Source: Lachnospira multipara ATCC 19207
GTDB lineage: Bacteria > Bacillota > Clostridia > Lachnospirales > Lachnospiraceae
Direction: 5' to 3'
Length of the DNA: 64,000 nucleotides
Assembly: GCF_000424105.1 (NCBI RefSeq)
Contig: NZ_AUJG01000002.1
Span: 1-64,000, forward strand
The notes under the pieces were generated by a model. That model was not told where the DNA came from and searched no databases. It worked only from the letters and a program-made list of their open reading frames with translations. This document shows positions 7,869 through 15,376 of the stretch, one piece after another. The translations under genes were made by a program, and so were the position numbers. Each line of letters begins with the position of its first letter. The first letter of the stretch is position 1.

Positions 7869-8666
7869 ATGAGAATTGCATTAGCTCAGATGAAGATGTC
7901 ATCTGTTATTCGGAGCAACTATGAAAAGTCGCTGCAATTTATCAGGCAGGCTGCGGAGAATAAAGCGGAACTAATTTGCTTTCCTGAGATTCAGTTATGT
8001 CCCTTTTTTCCTCAAAATCCTGACCGCGATGTGGAGCAATATGTTCTTACGGAAGATAGTCAATATGTGAAGGGAATAAGAGATGCATGCCGGGAAAACC
8101 ACATATTTGCTTCCCCCAACTTTTATATTGAGGAAAAAGGGCATAGATACGATATGAGCCTTTTGATTGATGATCAGGGAGAAATCATCGGCAGACAGAA
8201 GATGGTTCATGTCGCTCAATGTGAAATGTTCTATGAGCAGAGCTATTACACTCCGTCTGAAGAAGGGTTTATGGTTTTTGATACGAAGTTAGGTAAAATC
8301 GGGATTGTTGTGTGCTTTGATCGCCATTATCCTGAGAGCATTCGTACGGAAGTTCTACGCGGTGCGGAGCTGATTATTGTCCCTACAGCAAATACTAAGT
8401 CAGAGCCTTCTGATGTGTTTCAATGGGAGATAAAGGTTCAAGCATTCCAAAACAGTGTCAATGTAGCAATGTGCAACAGAGTTGGAGTGGAAGGAAGCAT
8501 GGAGTTCTCCGGCGAGTCGCTAGTTGCAGGTTTTGATGGCGAGACGATTGAAATGGCGGGAGATCAGGAAGAGTTAATGCTGGCAGAGGTGAATCTTTCC
8601 GGAGCAACCCTAAAACGTCACCAACGGCCATACACATCTCTTCGAAGAACGGATCTGTATGAGTGA
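7869..8666 (+). CDS. carbon-nitrogen hydrolase (nitrilase superfamily)
   Basis: About 265 residues with the Glu-Lys-Cys triad regions of the nitrilase superfamily: Glu in LICFPEIQLCP, Lys in GRQKMVHVAQ, Cys in IGIVVCFDRHYPES. The family hydrolyses amides or nitriles; the CFDRHYPE context is closest to the N-carbamoylputrescine/beta-ureidopropionase-like amidases, so an amidase is likelier than a nitrilase. AAGGAG at 7857-7862 favours the ATG at 7869 over the in-frame GTG at 7854. It stands alone between the AbiE pair and an XRE regulator. Confidence 0.85.
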   Translation: MRIALAQMKMSSVIRSNYEKSLQFIRQAAENKAELICFPEIQLCPFFPQNPDRDVEQYVLTEDSQYVKGIRDACRENHIFASPNFYIEEKGHRYDMSLLIDDQGEIIGRQKMVHVAQCEMFYEQSYYTPSEEGFMVFDTKLGKIGIVVCFDRHYPESIRTEVLRGAELIIVPTANTKSEPSDVFQWEIKVQAFQNSVNVAMCNRVGVEGSMEFSGESLVAGFDGETIEMAGDQEELMLAEVNLSGATLKRHQRPYTSLRRTDLYE

Positions 8667-8681
8667 AGATAATTGTAAATG

Positions 8682-8712
8682 ACGACAATTCAAGTTTTTG
8701 GGGCTAAAGCCA
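8682..8712 (+). repeat. cassette-end dyad (example of a recurring intergenic motif)
   Basis: A short sequence ACAATTCAAGTTTTTGGGGC. Related sequences follow the stop codons of several neighbouring genes, near 690, 1150, 5762, 12039 and 13338, with rough consensus ACAAATTCAAGTTTGTNGG. The resemblance is weak and AT-rich, so chance is possible. Confidence 0.35.
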
Positions 8713-8827
8713 ATATAAATAATACTAGACAGATTTGTCCAATAGCGTAAATACGACATTTTCTCGCTTTGTGTCGTGTTATGTTTAGTAGAATAATATT
8801 ACTCTGTCAATGAAAGGAGGAAACAGT

Positions 8828-9325
8828 ATGGATCAGAAAAAGATTGGACGTTTTTTAAAAGAACTTAGGAAAGAAAAGGATATTACACAGGAACAGCTTG
8901 CCGAAAAGATAAAAGTTTCAGGACGAACGGTTTCTAGATGGGAAACAGGTTCTAATATGCCTGATATTAGTTTGTTGGCTGAATTGGCTGATTTTTATGA
9001 TGTTAGTATACCTGAAATCATTGATGGAGAAAGGAAAAGCGAGAATATGAATGAAGAAGTAAAAGAAACAGTATTGAAATTATCTGATTATACAGAGACA
9101 ATTAATCAGAAAATTAAAGGAAGGTTATTTGTACTTACGGTTATTGCAATAATAGGAATGATTGCGTTCGTGATTATTGAATTTACAGGATTAGATACAC
9201 CTGGAACTGTCTATGAAAGAGTAGCAGGTGCAGGTCTTGGGTTAGATTGTGGTATATTAATAGTCCTTGCAGTGTATCTTTCTGGACTTTTAGGAAAGAT
9301 TAAGACAAGACGAGAAATGAAATAG
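8828..9325 (+). CDS. XRE-family helix-turn-helix regulator with membrane segments
   Basis: About 165 residues. Residues 2-65 form an XRE/Cro HTH (KIGRFLKELRKEKDITQEQL through VSGRTVSRWETGSNMPDISLL). They are followed by a hydrophilic linker and two hydrophobic segments at about residues 105-150 (FVLTVIAIIGMIAFVIIEF; GILIVLAVYLSGLLG). Such membrane-tethered XRE proteins are common in Clostridia, and their targets are unknown. AAAGGAGG at 8813-8820 places the start at 8828, not the ATG at 8810. Confidence 0.85.
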   Translation: MDQKKIGRFLKELRKEKDITQEQLAEKIKVSGRTVSRWETGSNMPDISLLAELADFYDVSIPEIIDGERKSENMNEEVKETVLKLSDYTETINQKIKGRLFVLTVIAIIGMIAFVIIEFTGLDTPGTVYERVAGAGLGLDCGILIVLAVYLSGLLGKIKTRREMK

Positions 9326-9539
9326 TATTATTTGAAACAAAGGATAAGGAGATAAAGCTTTCTGTTCCAGTGAATAAGGGAAACGTTTAGCTGCTTTGAA
9401 CAAAACTGTTGAGATTCAATCAAAGATTATTACAAATTCATTAGATATCGAAGAAGCAGAAGTTCTTCGAGCAGCAAACCTTTATACAGACGCGCTTGTT
9501 CTCTTGGATCAATATAATCATCAGTCACTGAGTAAATGA
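9316..9539 (+). pseudogene. remnant of a RhuM-like (virulence-protein) gene
   Basis: Two short pieces in different frames. Bases 9316-9390 encode NEIVLFETKDKEIKLSVPVN then a stop, resembling the N terminus of RhuM/Fic-associated DNA-binding proteins. Bases 9393-9539 encode a C-terminal-like helix (begins ALNKTVEIQSKI, later YTDALVLLDQYNHQ). The middle of the gene and a start codon are gone. RhuM assignment is from memory of the N-terminal motif and is tentative; the decayed state is clear. Confidence 0.45.
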
Positions 9540-9612
9540 ATTTATTGAAGATGTTGGCAAATAATATTTCAGCATAACTGACTAATAATAATTACAACAT
9601 GAGGAAGACATA

Positions 9613-10578
9613 ATGACAGATAAAGAGTTATGGGCAGAATTCTGTTCAAAAAATAATATTGATATAAATACACCTTATGAAGCATGGGCCTTTGGAGGTG
9701 CCACAGAGGCTGATACGGATAGGCTTGCGGAACTTGTTTTGAAGGGAAAGAAATTTGGAACCGCGAGCTCCTATGACGAATATGTAATGGAGAATGCTCT
9801 GGATGAGATTCCCAAGCCAGGGGATTATAGCGTGATTTTGAACAGTAAAGATGAGGCTATTTGTGTAATTAGAGACTATGATGTATATGTGAGGGCATTT
9901 GGGGACGTACCACCATTTCATGCTTATGCAGAAGGTGAAGGCGACAGATCACTAAAATATTGGCGTGATGTTCACACAAGTTTTTTCAAGGATTGCCTTA
10001 ATGAAACGGATAAGCCATTTACACAGGAATCACGTGTAGTATGTGAGAAGTTCAGCGTAGAATACATTCCGGGAAAAGATATTCCGGAAGATGAACTGCT
10101 TTTTGTTGAGCCTACTATGGCATTGGCAAATGAAATAGCGGCTTACAGGCAGGAAATGTTGGATTCAGAGTCTTCTTTTGATGGCTGTTTTTCCATGAAG
10201 AGGATGCCAGATATACAAGAATATGTTGATTATTGCATAGGCTGGGCAAATCCAAGACGAGAAGCGGGTGAGCATGGCGAATCGGGAAATGTGCTTCTTG
10301 TCATCAGAAAGTCAGATATGAAAATGGTTGGATGCATGCAGGTCCATAATGTTTTAACTGATAGAATGAAGAAATATACAGGACATGTAGGCTATTCAGT
10401 ACGCCCATCAGAAAGAAGAAAGGGATATGCAAAAAAGATGCTGGCTAAGGCATTAGATTTCCTTTCAAGTTTCGGATTTGAAGAAGTTAACGTAAGTTGT
10501 TTTCCGGAAAATGAAGCAAGCAAAAAAACATCTTGGCAAATTGGTAATAGTTGTTATAGTTTTAAAAATACCTTATAA
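9613..10578 (+). CDS. GNAT acetyltransferase with N-terminal extension, damaged C terminus
   Basis: A 321-residue frame. Residues 1-150 form an ASCH-like domain (LWAEFCSKNNID; YEAWAFGG; FGTASSYDEY; YSVILNSKDEAICVI), known in Firmicutes next to GNAT or fused to it. Residues about 160-300 are a GNAT domain with RRKGYAKKML. The end, after FPENEASKKT, becomes SWQIGNSCYSFKNTL, where homologues continue into ILANGG. One missing A in ACA(A)TCTTGG near 10531 would explain this, so a frameshift has probably removed the last strands. A partial second copy lies at 1-192. Confidence 0.7.
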   Translation: MTDKELWAEFCSKNNIDINTPYEAWAFGGATEADTDRLAELVLKGKKFGTASSYDEYVMENALDEIPKPGDYSVILNSKDEAICVIRDYDVYVRAFGDVPPFHAYAEGEGDRSLKYWRDVHTSFFKDCLNETDKPFTQESRVVCEKFSVEYIPGKDIPEDELLFVEPTMALANEIAAYRQEMLDSESSFDGCFSMKRMPDIQEYVDYCIGWANPRREAGEHGESGNVLLVIRKSDMKMVGCMQVHNVLTDRMKKYTGHVGYSVRPSERRKGYAKKMLAKALDFLSSFGFEEVNVSCFPENEASKKTSWQIGNSCYSFKNTL

Positions 10579-10615
10579 TATAATAAAATATTGACTTAGT
10601 ATAGGAGGAGCCAAA

Positions 10616-10825
10616 ATGATATGTCCAAAATGTGGTAGTGAAAATTGCAATGTTATTAATGAAACATATACTTCTGGAAGTGATTTCAGTGCAAGTAAGG
10701 GATGTCTTGGTGCATTATTATTTGGACCTATAGGAATTCTTTGTGGAGCTTGTGGAGAAGGAAAGCAGACCCATAATGTAAATTATTGGGTATGTAATTC
10801 ATGTGGTTATAAGTGGCGAAGATAA
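10616..10825 (+). CDS. small zinc-ribbon protein
   Basis: A 69-residue protein with two CxxC pairs: CPKCGSENC at the N terminus and VCNSCGYKW at the C terminus, the usual zinc-ribbon arrangement. A central glycine-rich hydrophobic stretch (CLGALLFGPIGILCGACGEG) separates them. AGGAGG at 10602-10607 precedes the ATG. Proteins like this are common and uncharacterised. Its TAA overlaps the next ATG (TAATG), so the two are translationally coupled. Confidence 0.8.
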   Translation: MICPKCGSENCNVINETYTSGSDFSASKGCLGALLFGPIGILCGACGEGKQTHNVNYWVCNSCGYKWRR

Positions 10826-11193
10826 TGAATAAGAAGGATGAAGTATGGATTAAGTTAATGCATATAGGTCATGTGCTAGGTTGCCATCAAATGGAATGCA
10901 GGAGTTTTTCAATTGCTGGATATCAATTTCCTTTATGTGCTCGATGCACTGGAGTTTTAATAGGTGAGTTACTTGGAATAGCATGTATTATAGGTGGATT
11001 TCGTATATCTTGGATTACAATTCTGATATTTATTGCTATTATGGGAATTGATTGGTTCATTCAGTATATTAGGTTACTTATGTCAAATAATTTTCGACGT
11101 GTTGTGACAGGTATATTTTGTGGATTTGCTGTGACATACGTTTATTTTTATTTGATAAGTGAAGTTATTAGATTAGTTCAGGCAATATTTTGA
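10825..11193 (+). CDS. DUF2085 membrane protein
   Basis: About 122 residues with three membrane helices. The DUF2085 signature is seen in GCHQMECRSFSI followed by YQFPLCARCTGVLIGELLG. The conserved Cys residues are a hallmark of the family, whose function is not established. The start at 10825 overlaps the zinc-ribbon stop by one base; a GTG at 10813 is possible but lies inside the previous gene. Co-occurrence with a Cys-rich zinc ribbon suggests a joint function, but this is only inference. Confidence 0.75.
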   Translation: MNKKDEVWIKLMHIGHVLGCHQMECRSFSIAGYQFPLCARCTGVLIGELLGIACIIGGFRISWITILIFIAIMGIDWFIQYIRLLMSNNFRRVVTGIFCGFAVTYVYFYLISEVIRLVQAIF

Positions 11194-11265
11194 CTTTTAT
11201 AAAGCTGGTACTTCTAGTGAAAATTAGTTGTACTAGCTAAATTTTTATATAAAAAAGGAGCGGTT

Positions 11266-12015
11266 ATGGAATATGTTTATGTAACAAAAGATAACCTCGA
11301 AGAGGAACATATTTGCTGCGCGATATCAAATAATAAGGATGTTCAGGTTTCTTCTAAGAAGGCATGGCTTTCGGAGAGGTTTGATGAAGGACTTGTTTTC
11401 CTAAAGAGCGTAGAGCGTGGAAAGTGCTTTATCGAATATATCCCGGCGGAAAACGCATGGATTCCGATAGAGGCAGATGGATATATGTATATTGACTGTC
11501 TCTGGGTGTCCGGGGCTTTCAAAGGACATGGATATTCTACTAATCTACTTAATGCCTGCATTGAGGATAGTAAGGAAAAGGGGAAAAAAGGGCTTTGTAT
11601 TCTTTGCGCTTCAAAGAAAAAACCGTTTCTGGCTGATCCGAAGTTTCTGAAGTACAAAGGATTTGTCGTGAGCGATGAAGCTGATAATGGTATTCAGCTT
11701 TGGTATATGCCGTTCGATAAACATGCAAAAGCTCCGGTGTTTAAGGAATGTGCAAAACATCCGCATATAGAAGAGCAGGGATATGTTCTGTACTATACGA
11801 ATCAGTGCCCATTCAATGCAAAATATGTCCCGGTTTTGGAGCAGACGGCAAAAGAAAATGGTATTGCATTCAAGGCAATACATCTTGAAAGCAAAGAAGA
11901 AGCACAGAATGCACCGACACCAATCACGAATTATGCGTTATTCCATGATGGGGAGTATGTTACAAACGAGCAAATGAACGATAAGAAATTCTTAAAACTT
12001 GCAGGAAAGTGTTAG
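11266..12015 (+). CDS. GNAT acetyltransferase with YoaP-type C-terminal domain (copy 2)
   Basis: A 249-residue near duplicate of the protein at 2176-2922. Seven residues differ (for example LSERF for LTERF, NLLNAC for DLLTAC) and there is an extra C-terminal Cys. DNA identity begins at the shared ribosome site GGAGCGGTTATGG and ends at the stop codon, so the repeat covers the gene plus its ribosome site but not flanking DNA. That is the pattern expected of cassette-like units rather than a large tandem duplication. Domains and motifs are as in copy 1. Confidence 0.85.
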   Translation: MEYVYVTKDNLEEEHICCAISNNKDVQVSSKKAWLSERFDEGLVFLKSVERGKCFIEYIPAENAWIPIEADGYMYIDCLWVSGAFKGHGYSTNLLNACIEDSKEKGKKGLCILCASKKKPFLADPKFLKYKGFVVSDEADNGIQLWYMPFDKHAKAPVFKECAKHPHIEEQGYVLYYTNQCPFNAKYVPVLEQTAKENGIAFKAIHLESKEEAQNAPTPITNYALFHDGEYVTNEQMNDKKFLKLAGKC

Positions 12016-12106
12016 TCGTTTATATTGGAAGTCAATTACAAAATTCAAGTTTGTAGGTTGCAAAATGGTCCCATGGGGACGGGGTTAGGGGGTTCAGAAA
12101 AGAAAT

Positions 12107-12550
12107 ATGTTGTATATAAAAAGTATATCAATCCCGAATGTAAATCCCTATAAGGATTTAGGGTTCCAAGGGTTTAACAATCGATTTTATTATATGGATA
12201 CTGCTTGGGGCAGACATAGTTGCCCTATCGAAGAAGTAGAGTATGAAGCCTTTTTTGGACAACGCTATAAAAAGGACACGGAGATAGGCTATCTCGTGGA
12301 TGAAACCTTGGCGAACATTCTATATAGATTAGGGCAAAGAGACTTCGATTTTATGCAAAAGTTATATTCGGATGCCAAGATGCACTTCGAAGACGGACAA
12401 GTTAAGTTCACCTATCTTCAGAAGTTTTCGAATCCGGATATACAAGGTTTTGACTACGTCTCTAAGACAGATTCTTTCCCTATCTCGGAAACCTATCACG
12501 CGTATATCAAGGGGTTACGGGAGTCGTATGAGAAGAGTCGTCAGCAGTAG
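12107..12550 (+). CDS. hypothetical protein
   Basis: A 147-residue soluble protein without a recognised motif; it is rich in Tyr, Phe and Asp. It starts the cluster that includes a DUF2185/Imm33 gene, so an immunity-type protein is possible but unproven. The ribosome site is weak (AGAAAAGAA). Upstream at about 12060-12092 lies an odd G-rich stretch (GTCCCATGGGGACGGGG), unlike the surrounding sequence. Confidence 0.5.
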   Translation: MLYIKSISIPNVNPYKDLGFQGFNNRFYYMDTAWGRHSCPIEEVEYEAFFGQRYKKDTEIGYLVDETLANILYRLGQRDFDFMQKLYSDAKMHFEDGQVKFTYLQKFSNPDIQGFDYVSKTDSFPISETYHAYIKGLRESYEKSRQQ

Positions 12551-12574
12551 TTGAAAGATGGTAAGGTTCTAAAG

Positions 12575-12772
12575 ATGGACGAGTATAGCGAGGCAGGAGA
12601 GGAATATGAACTATCTCGTCAGTGGCTGGATGAGCATGGTTTGGAGCGAGTGAAGCAGTTTTGCCTAAATAAATATGGCAGGGACGCATTTTATCAAGCG
12701 GGAAAGCATAATCTGGAACTGGAGGATTTTTACCAGATGCAGTTTGCTATGTCGAAAAAGCTATGGATTTAA
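12575..12772 (+). CDS. small hypothetical protein
   Basis: About 65 residues, acidic and helical (SRQWLDEHGLERVKQFC; KHNLELEDFYQMQF). The ATG at 12575 with TAAGG eight bases upstream is preferred over a TTG at 12551. Its end overlaps the next gene start by ten bases. No family recognised; the context suggests a component of an immunity-like gene cluster. Confidence 0.45.
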   Translation: MDEYSEAGEEYELSRQWLDEHGLERVKQFCLNKYGRDAFYQAGKHNLELEDFYQMQFAMSKKLWI

Positions 12773-12957
12773 CCCGGAAATGGCTGAATGATAAAACGGA
12801 TGTATCTCAAAAGTTGTATAATCTTTTAGATGATGAAGAATGTAGTTTGACACTTTATCAGGAATCTGAAAAAGATGAGTGTGTGATTGAAGTATGGAAT
12901 TGCATTATTGATAAGGATTATTTGGATTTCAAAGTCCACATTGTTAAGAGCAAATAA
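12763..12957 (+). CDS. small hypothetical protein
   Basis: 64 residues, overlapping the preceding gene by ten bases and therefore probably coupled to it. The sequence is acidic (LLDDEECSLTLYQESEKDE) with no recognised motif. The overlapping pair could also be one gene split by a frameshift, since both are short and the second begins inside the end of the first. Confidence 0.4.
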   Translation: MDLTRKWLNDKTDVSQKLYNLLDDEECSLTLYQESEKDECVIEVWNCIIDKDYLDFKVHIVKSK

Positions 12958-12984
12958 GGAAAGGATTAAATAAAAGGTTGTATT

Positions 12985-13338
12985 ATGGGATTATTTGATA
13001 AGTTTAAGAAAACTGAAGAAAAGAAGACTTTGAAAACTCACAACTTGGGTGGATGTGTCATTACTAAATCTTTAGATGATGGTACTTCTAAATTAAAGTG
13101 GATTTTCAGAGAAGAGTCAGTTAATCCAGTCGATAATGGCTGGCGAGCTTTGGGTGATACAGACACCGAAGAGTATATAAATGTACCGGAGAATAATCTG
13201 GTTGTCGATTTTGATAGGCTCATTGAAATAGAGCCAGCAGTGTTGGCTATATATGATATGCCTGTTGGAACAGATATGGAGTTTGACTCACAAAGAAAAG
13301 TATTTATAGATTCAAATACGGGAAAGGAATACCGATAA
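12985..13338 (+). CDS. DUF2185 / Imm33-type immunity domain protein
   Basis: A 117-residue protein matching DUF2185: GGCVITKSL, then LKWIFREESVNPVDNGWRAL with GDTDTEEYINVPEN, and LIEIEPAVLAIYDMPVGTDM. This family (Imm33) is predicted to supply immunity against polymorphic toxins. No toxin lies next to it here, so it may be an orphan immunity gene. The N terminus GLFDKFKK is a short basic amphipathic helix seen in other small Firmicute proteins. Confidence 0.75.
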   Translation: MGLFDKFKKTEEKKTLKTHNLGGCVITKSLDDGTSKLKWIFREESVNPVDNGWRALGDTDTEEYINVPENNLVVDFDRLIEIEPAVLAIYDMPVGTDMEFDSQRKVFIDSNTGKEYR

Positions 13339-13363
13339 CTTCAGATTTGTAGAGGTAATAAAA

Positions 13364-14014
13364 ATGAACTATAAGATAATTGATAAAGAAAAATACTATA
13401 GAAAAGGAGTGTTTCGCCACTTCTCGGAAGACTGTAAATGTTCGACTTCAATGACTGCAAGAATAGACGTTACTAAACTTGTTGCATGTTCTAAGAAAAA
13501 TGGCACAAAGTTTTACATCAACTTTTTGTATATTCTTTCAAAGGTTTTGAATTCACGTGAAGATTACAGAATGGGATATCTTTGGCAGAGGGATGAATTG
13601 ATTTGTTATGACGTGATAAATCCTACGCAGTATGTTTTTCATGAAGATACGGAAACCTGTACGCCGGTATATACAGAGTATTATGAGGAATATAAAAAGT
13701 TTTACACTTGTGCTTTAAATGATGTTGAGGAAGCGAAGAAGACTCGTGAATATGGTTTAGATATGGCAAATCATCCAAACTGGTTTGATGCATCTTATAT
13801 ATCATGGCTTTCATATGACTCGCTTAATATTGAATTGCCTGATGGACATTTATTCTTTTCTCCTATTATCAATTGGGGAAAATACAGAGAGGAAAACGGT
13901 AGACTAGTTATGCCTGTAACTGTTCGACTTAATCACGCAATTGCAGATGGATATTTGGTTGCTAATGTATTTCGTCTTTTGGAGAAGGAAATCAATTCTT
14001 TTGTTGAGTCATAA
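13364..14014 (+). CDS. cat: type A chloramphenicol acetyltransferase-like enzyme
   Basis: A 216-residue protein of the usual CAT length. The catalytic motif appears near the C terminus as MPVTVRLNHAIADGYLVANVF, matching HHAxxDG with Asn in place of the first His and the catalytic second His kept. Other CAT landmarks are YINFLYILSKVLN and the ASYISWLSYDSLNIEL segment. CATs trimerise and O-acetylate chloramphenicol with acetyl-CoA; chromosomal relatives often have weak or different activity. It is the last gene of the accessory run and is followed by a strong terminator. Confidence 0.8.
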   Translation: MNYKIIDKEKYYRKGVFRHFSEDCKCSTSMTARIDVTKLVACSKKNGTKFYINFLYILSKVLNSREDYRMGYLWQRDELICYDVINPTQYVFHEDTETCTPVYTEYYEEYKKFYTCALNDVEEAKKTREYGLDMANHPNWFDASYISWLSYDSLNIELPDGHLFFSPIINWGKYREENGRLVMPVTVRLNHAIADGYLVANVFRLLEKEINSFVES

Positions 14015-14062
14015 TCGCACAAACTTATTTTACATATTTAGGCAATTTTAGTTTTTCTAAAA

Positions 14063-14104
14063 CCCCGAAAAGGCAAGAATTTGTTGCCTTTTTGGGGCTT
14101 TTTT
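14063..14104. terminator. bidirectional intrinsic terminator
   Basis: Stem of CCCCGAAAAGGCAA (14063-14076) with TTGCCTTTTTGGGG (14084-14097), then a T run, with A residues on the other side. It sits between the convergent CAT-like and DAPG-hydrolase-like genes. A closely related terminator is found at 23728-23773. Confidence 0.85.
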
Positions 14105-14112
14105 GTCTTCAT

Positions 14113-14901
14113 TTAAAAGTTATCTTTATTTTCGCTATACAATTGTGGAAGGAAAGATGCTAAGTTAGTAAATTCCTTAATATTATGAGCATATAGATTC
14201 TTTGAAACAGATTCTGGAACGCTCACACCTTCAGGTAAAGCTTTTATAAGCTCGCCATCTTCAGTCATTTTTACGCCAATCCAAAATCGTGAACATAACA
14301 TTACACCATCTTTGTATGGATACCATTTGTGAGTCATTGCAGCTGCACAATTTCCTTCTCCAATTGCACAGACCATAGAAGCACACTTTTCGCTGCCAAT
14401 AAGAGATTCATCATATCCAAAATCTCTAGGCCTTTTGAAATTAAGTTTAAGATAATCTGGACCTGATCCCGTATCCTCAATAATGTAATGACTTACATCC
14501 CATGTCTTTTGATTTACTGGAACGTTTGGATCCAAAACATACTCAGCTTTATCAGCCCTTGCAAAATAGTGATCTTCTGGATCCCATATTTTATATCTTA
14601 AATCAGAACCTACACTATGCCAAGGAAACCACCAATCAAGCATTTCAGGTGTAACTCCAGGCATATATGTCTCATTACAAATGAATCCCACTCCATCTGA
14701 CATTGTTCCATAGCCAATTTGACAATACTCGCGGTCATTACCGCTTAAATATGAGTTTTTTTCACTTAGTGGAACAATTGATTTTATTGAAGGTCTACCA
14801 TTTAAAATATCTAATTTCTCTTGTGGAATTTCTGCCAAATCCTTTTCATAGTATTTAAAGTATGATAGCTTTCTTTCTTCCTTTGATACTGCTACTTTCA
14901 T
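14113..14901 (-). CDS. DAPG/phloretin hydrolase-like protein (PhlG family)
   Basis: A 262-residue protein matching the DAPG hydrolase (PhlG) domain. The conserved segment WWFPWHSVGSDLRYKIWDPE carries a zinc-ligand His, and EDHYFAR, a second His-rich stretch (DVSHYIIEDTGSG) and MTHKWYPYKDGVMLCSRFW follow. PhlG-type enzymes cleave carbon-carbon bonds in acylated phloroglucinols such as 2,4-diacetylphloroglucinol or phloretin. In a plant-feeding gut anaerobe a flavonoid-derived substrate is plausible but is inference. It reads away from the LysR gene at 15377, with a small membrane protein between them. Confidence 0.8.
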   Translation of the reverse strand: MKVAVSKEERKLSYFKYYEKDLAEIPQEKLDILNGRPSIKSIVPLSEKNSYLSGNDREYCQIGYGTMSDGVGFICNETYMPGVTPEMLDWWFPWHSVGSDLRYKIWDPEDHYFARADKAEYVLDPNVPVNQKTWDVSHYIIEDTGSGPDYLKLNFKRPRDFGYDESLIGSEKCASMVCAIGEGNCAAAMTHKWYPYKDGVMLCSRFWIGVKMTEDGELIKALPEGVSVPESVSKNLYAHNIKEFTNLASFLPQLYSENKDNF

Positions 14902-14933
14902 AATGTTATTACTCTTTCCTATTCTTATCTCAA

Positions 14934-15301
14934 TTAGTTATTTAAAAATTTCTTTTTTAAGTACTGATGAATTCTTTCTGCAAATAAACCAACATACAAA
15001 ACACCTACTATCATGGCGATGCCAATCTGTACTGCTAAAGAGCACATTTTACAAATATCTGCTGATGACATTAAAACCAATCCTATAGCCCATCCAGTTA
15101 GCAATGATGGTGAGAAGATAAATTTTTCAAATCTATCTGCAATTAATATAGCTAAACCACCTAATATAAATAATGTAATGAACATTTCTATATCTTCCTG
15201 AAAACATAAGAATTTCATTGTAAGTAGAGCAATACAAGCCCACAAGTCACCTATTAGAAATCCAATAATAATTCTTAATGCATCTTGCTCTTTATTACCA
15301 T
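14934..15301 (-). CDS. small membrane protein, start region probably frameshifted
   Basis: From a TTG at 15245 it reads as about 103 residues with three membrane segments (FITLFILGGLAILIADRF; GWAIGLVLMSSADI; IGIAMIVGVLYVGLF). Upstream in the same frame there is open sequence reading GNKEQDALRIIIGFLIGDLW but no start. An ATG at 15301 with AAGGAG at 15314-15319 lies one base out of frame. A single-base indel near 15297-15301 would restore the natural N terminus. It may be a strain frameshift or a sequencing error. Function unknown. Confidence 0.5.
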
Positions 15302-15376
15302 TTGTGGAATATACTCCTTAGAATAGTTAATGGTATAATAAAAAAAGAGAATGAGTTAAGTAATTGGAGGTGTTTT

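Noticed and set aside
12060-12092. G-rich stretch GTCCCATGGGGACGGGG as a terminator or origin
   Set aside because: The five-base stem has no T run and the element is not repeated in the window.
1-14014. True integron
   Set aside because: No integrase gene and no paired RYYYAAC/GTTRRRY core sites were seen; kept only as a cassette-like array.
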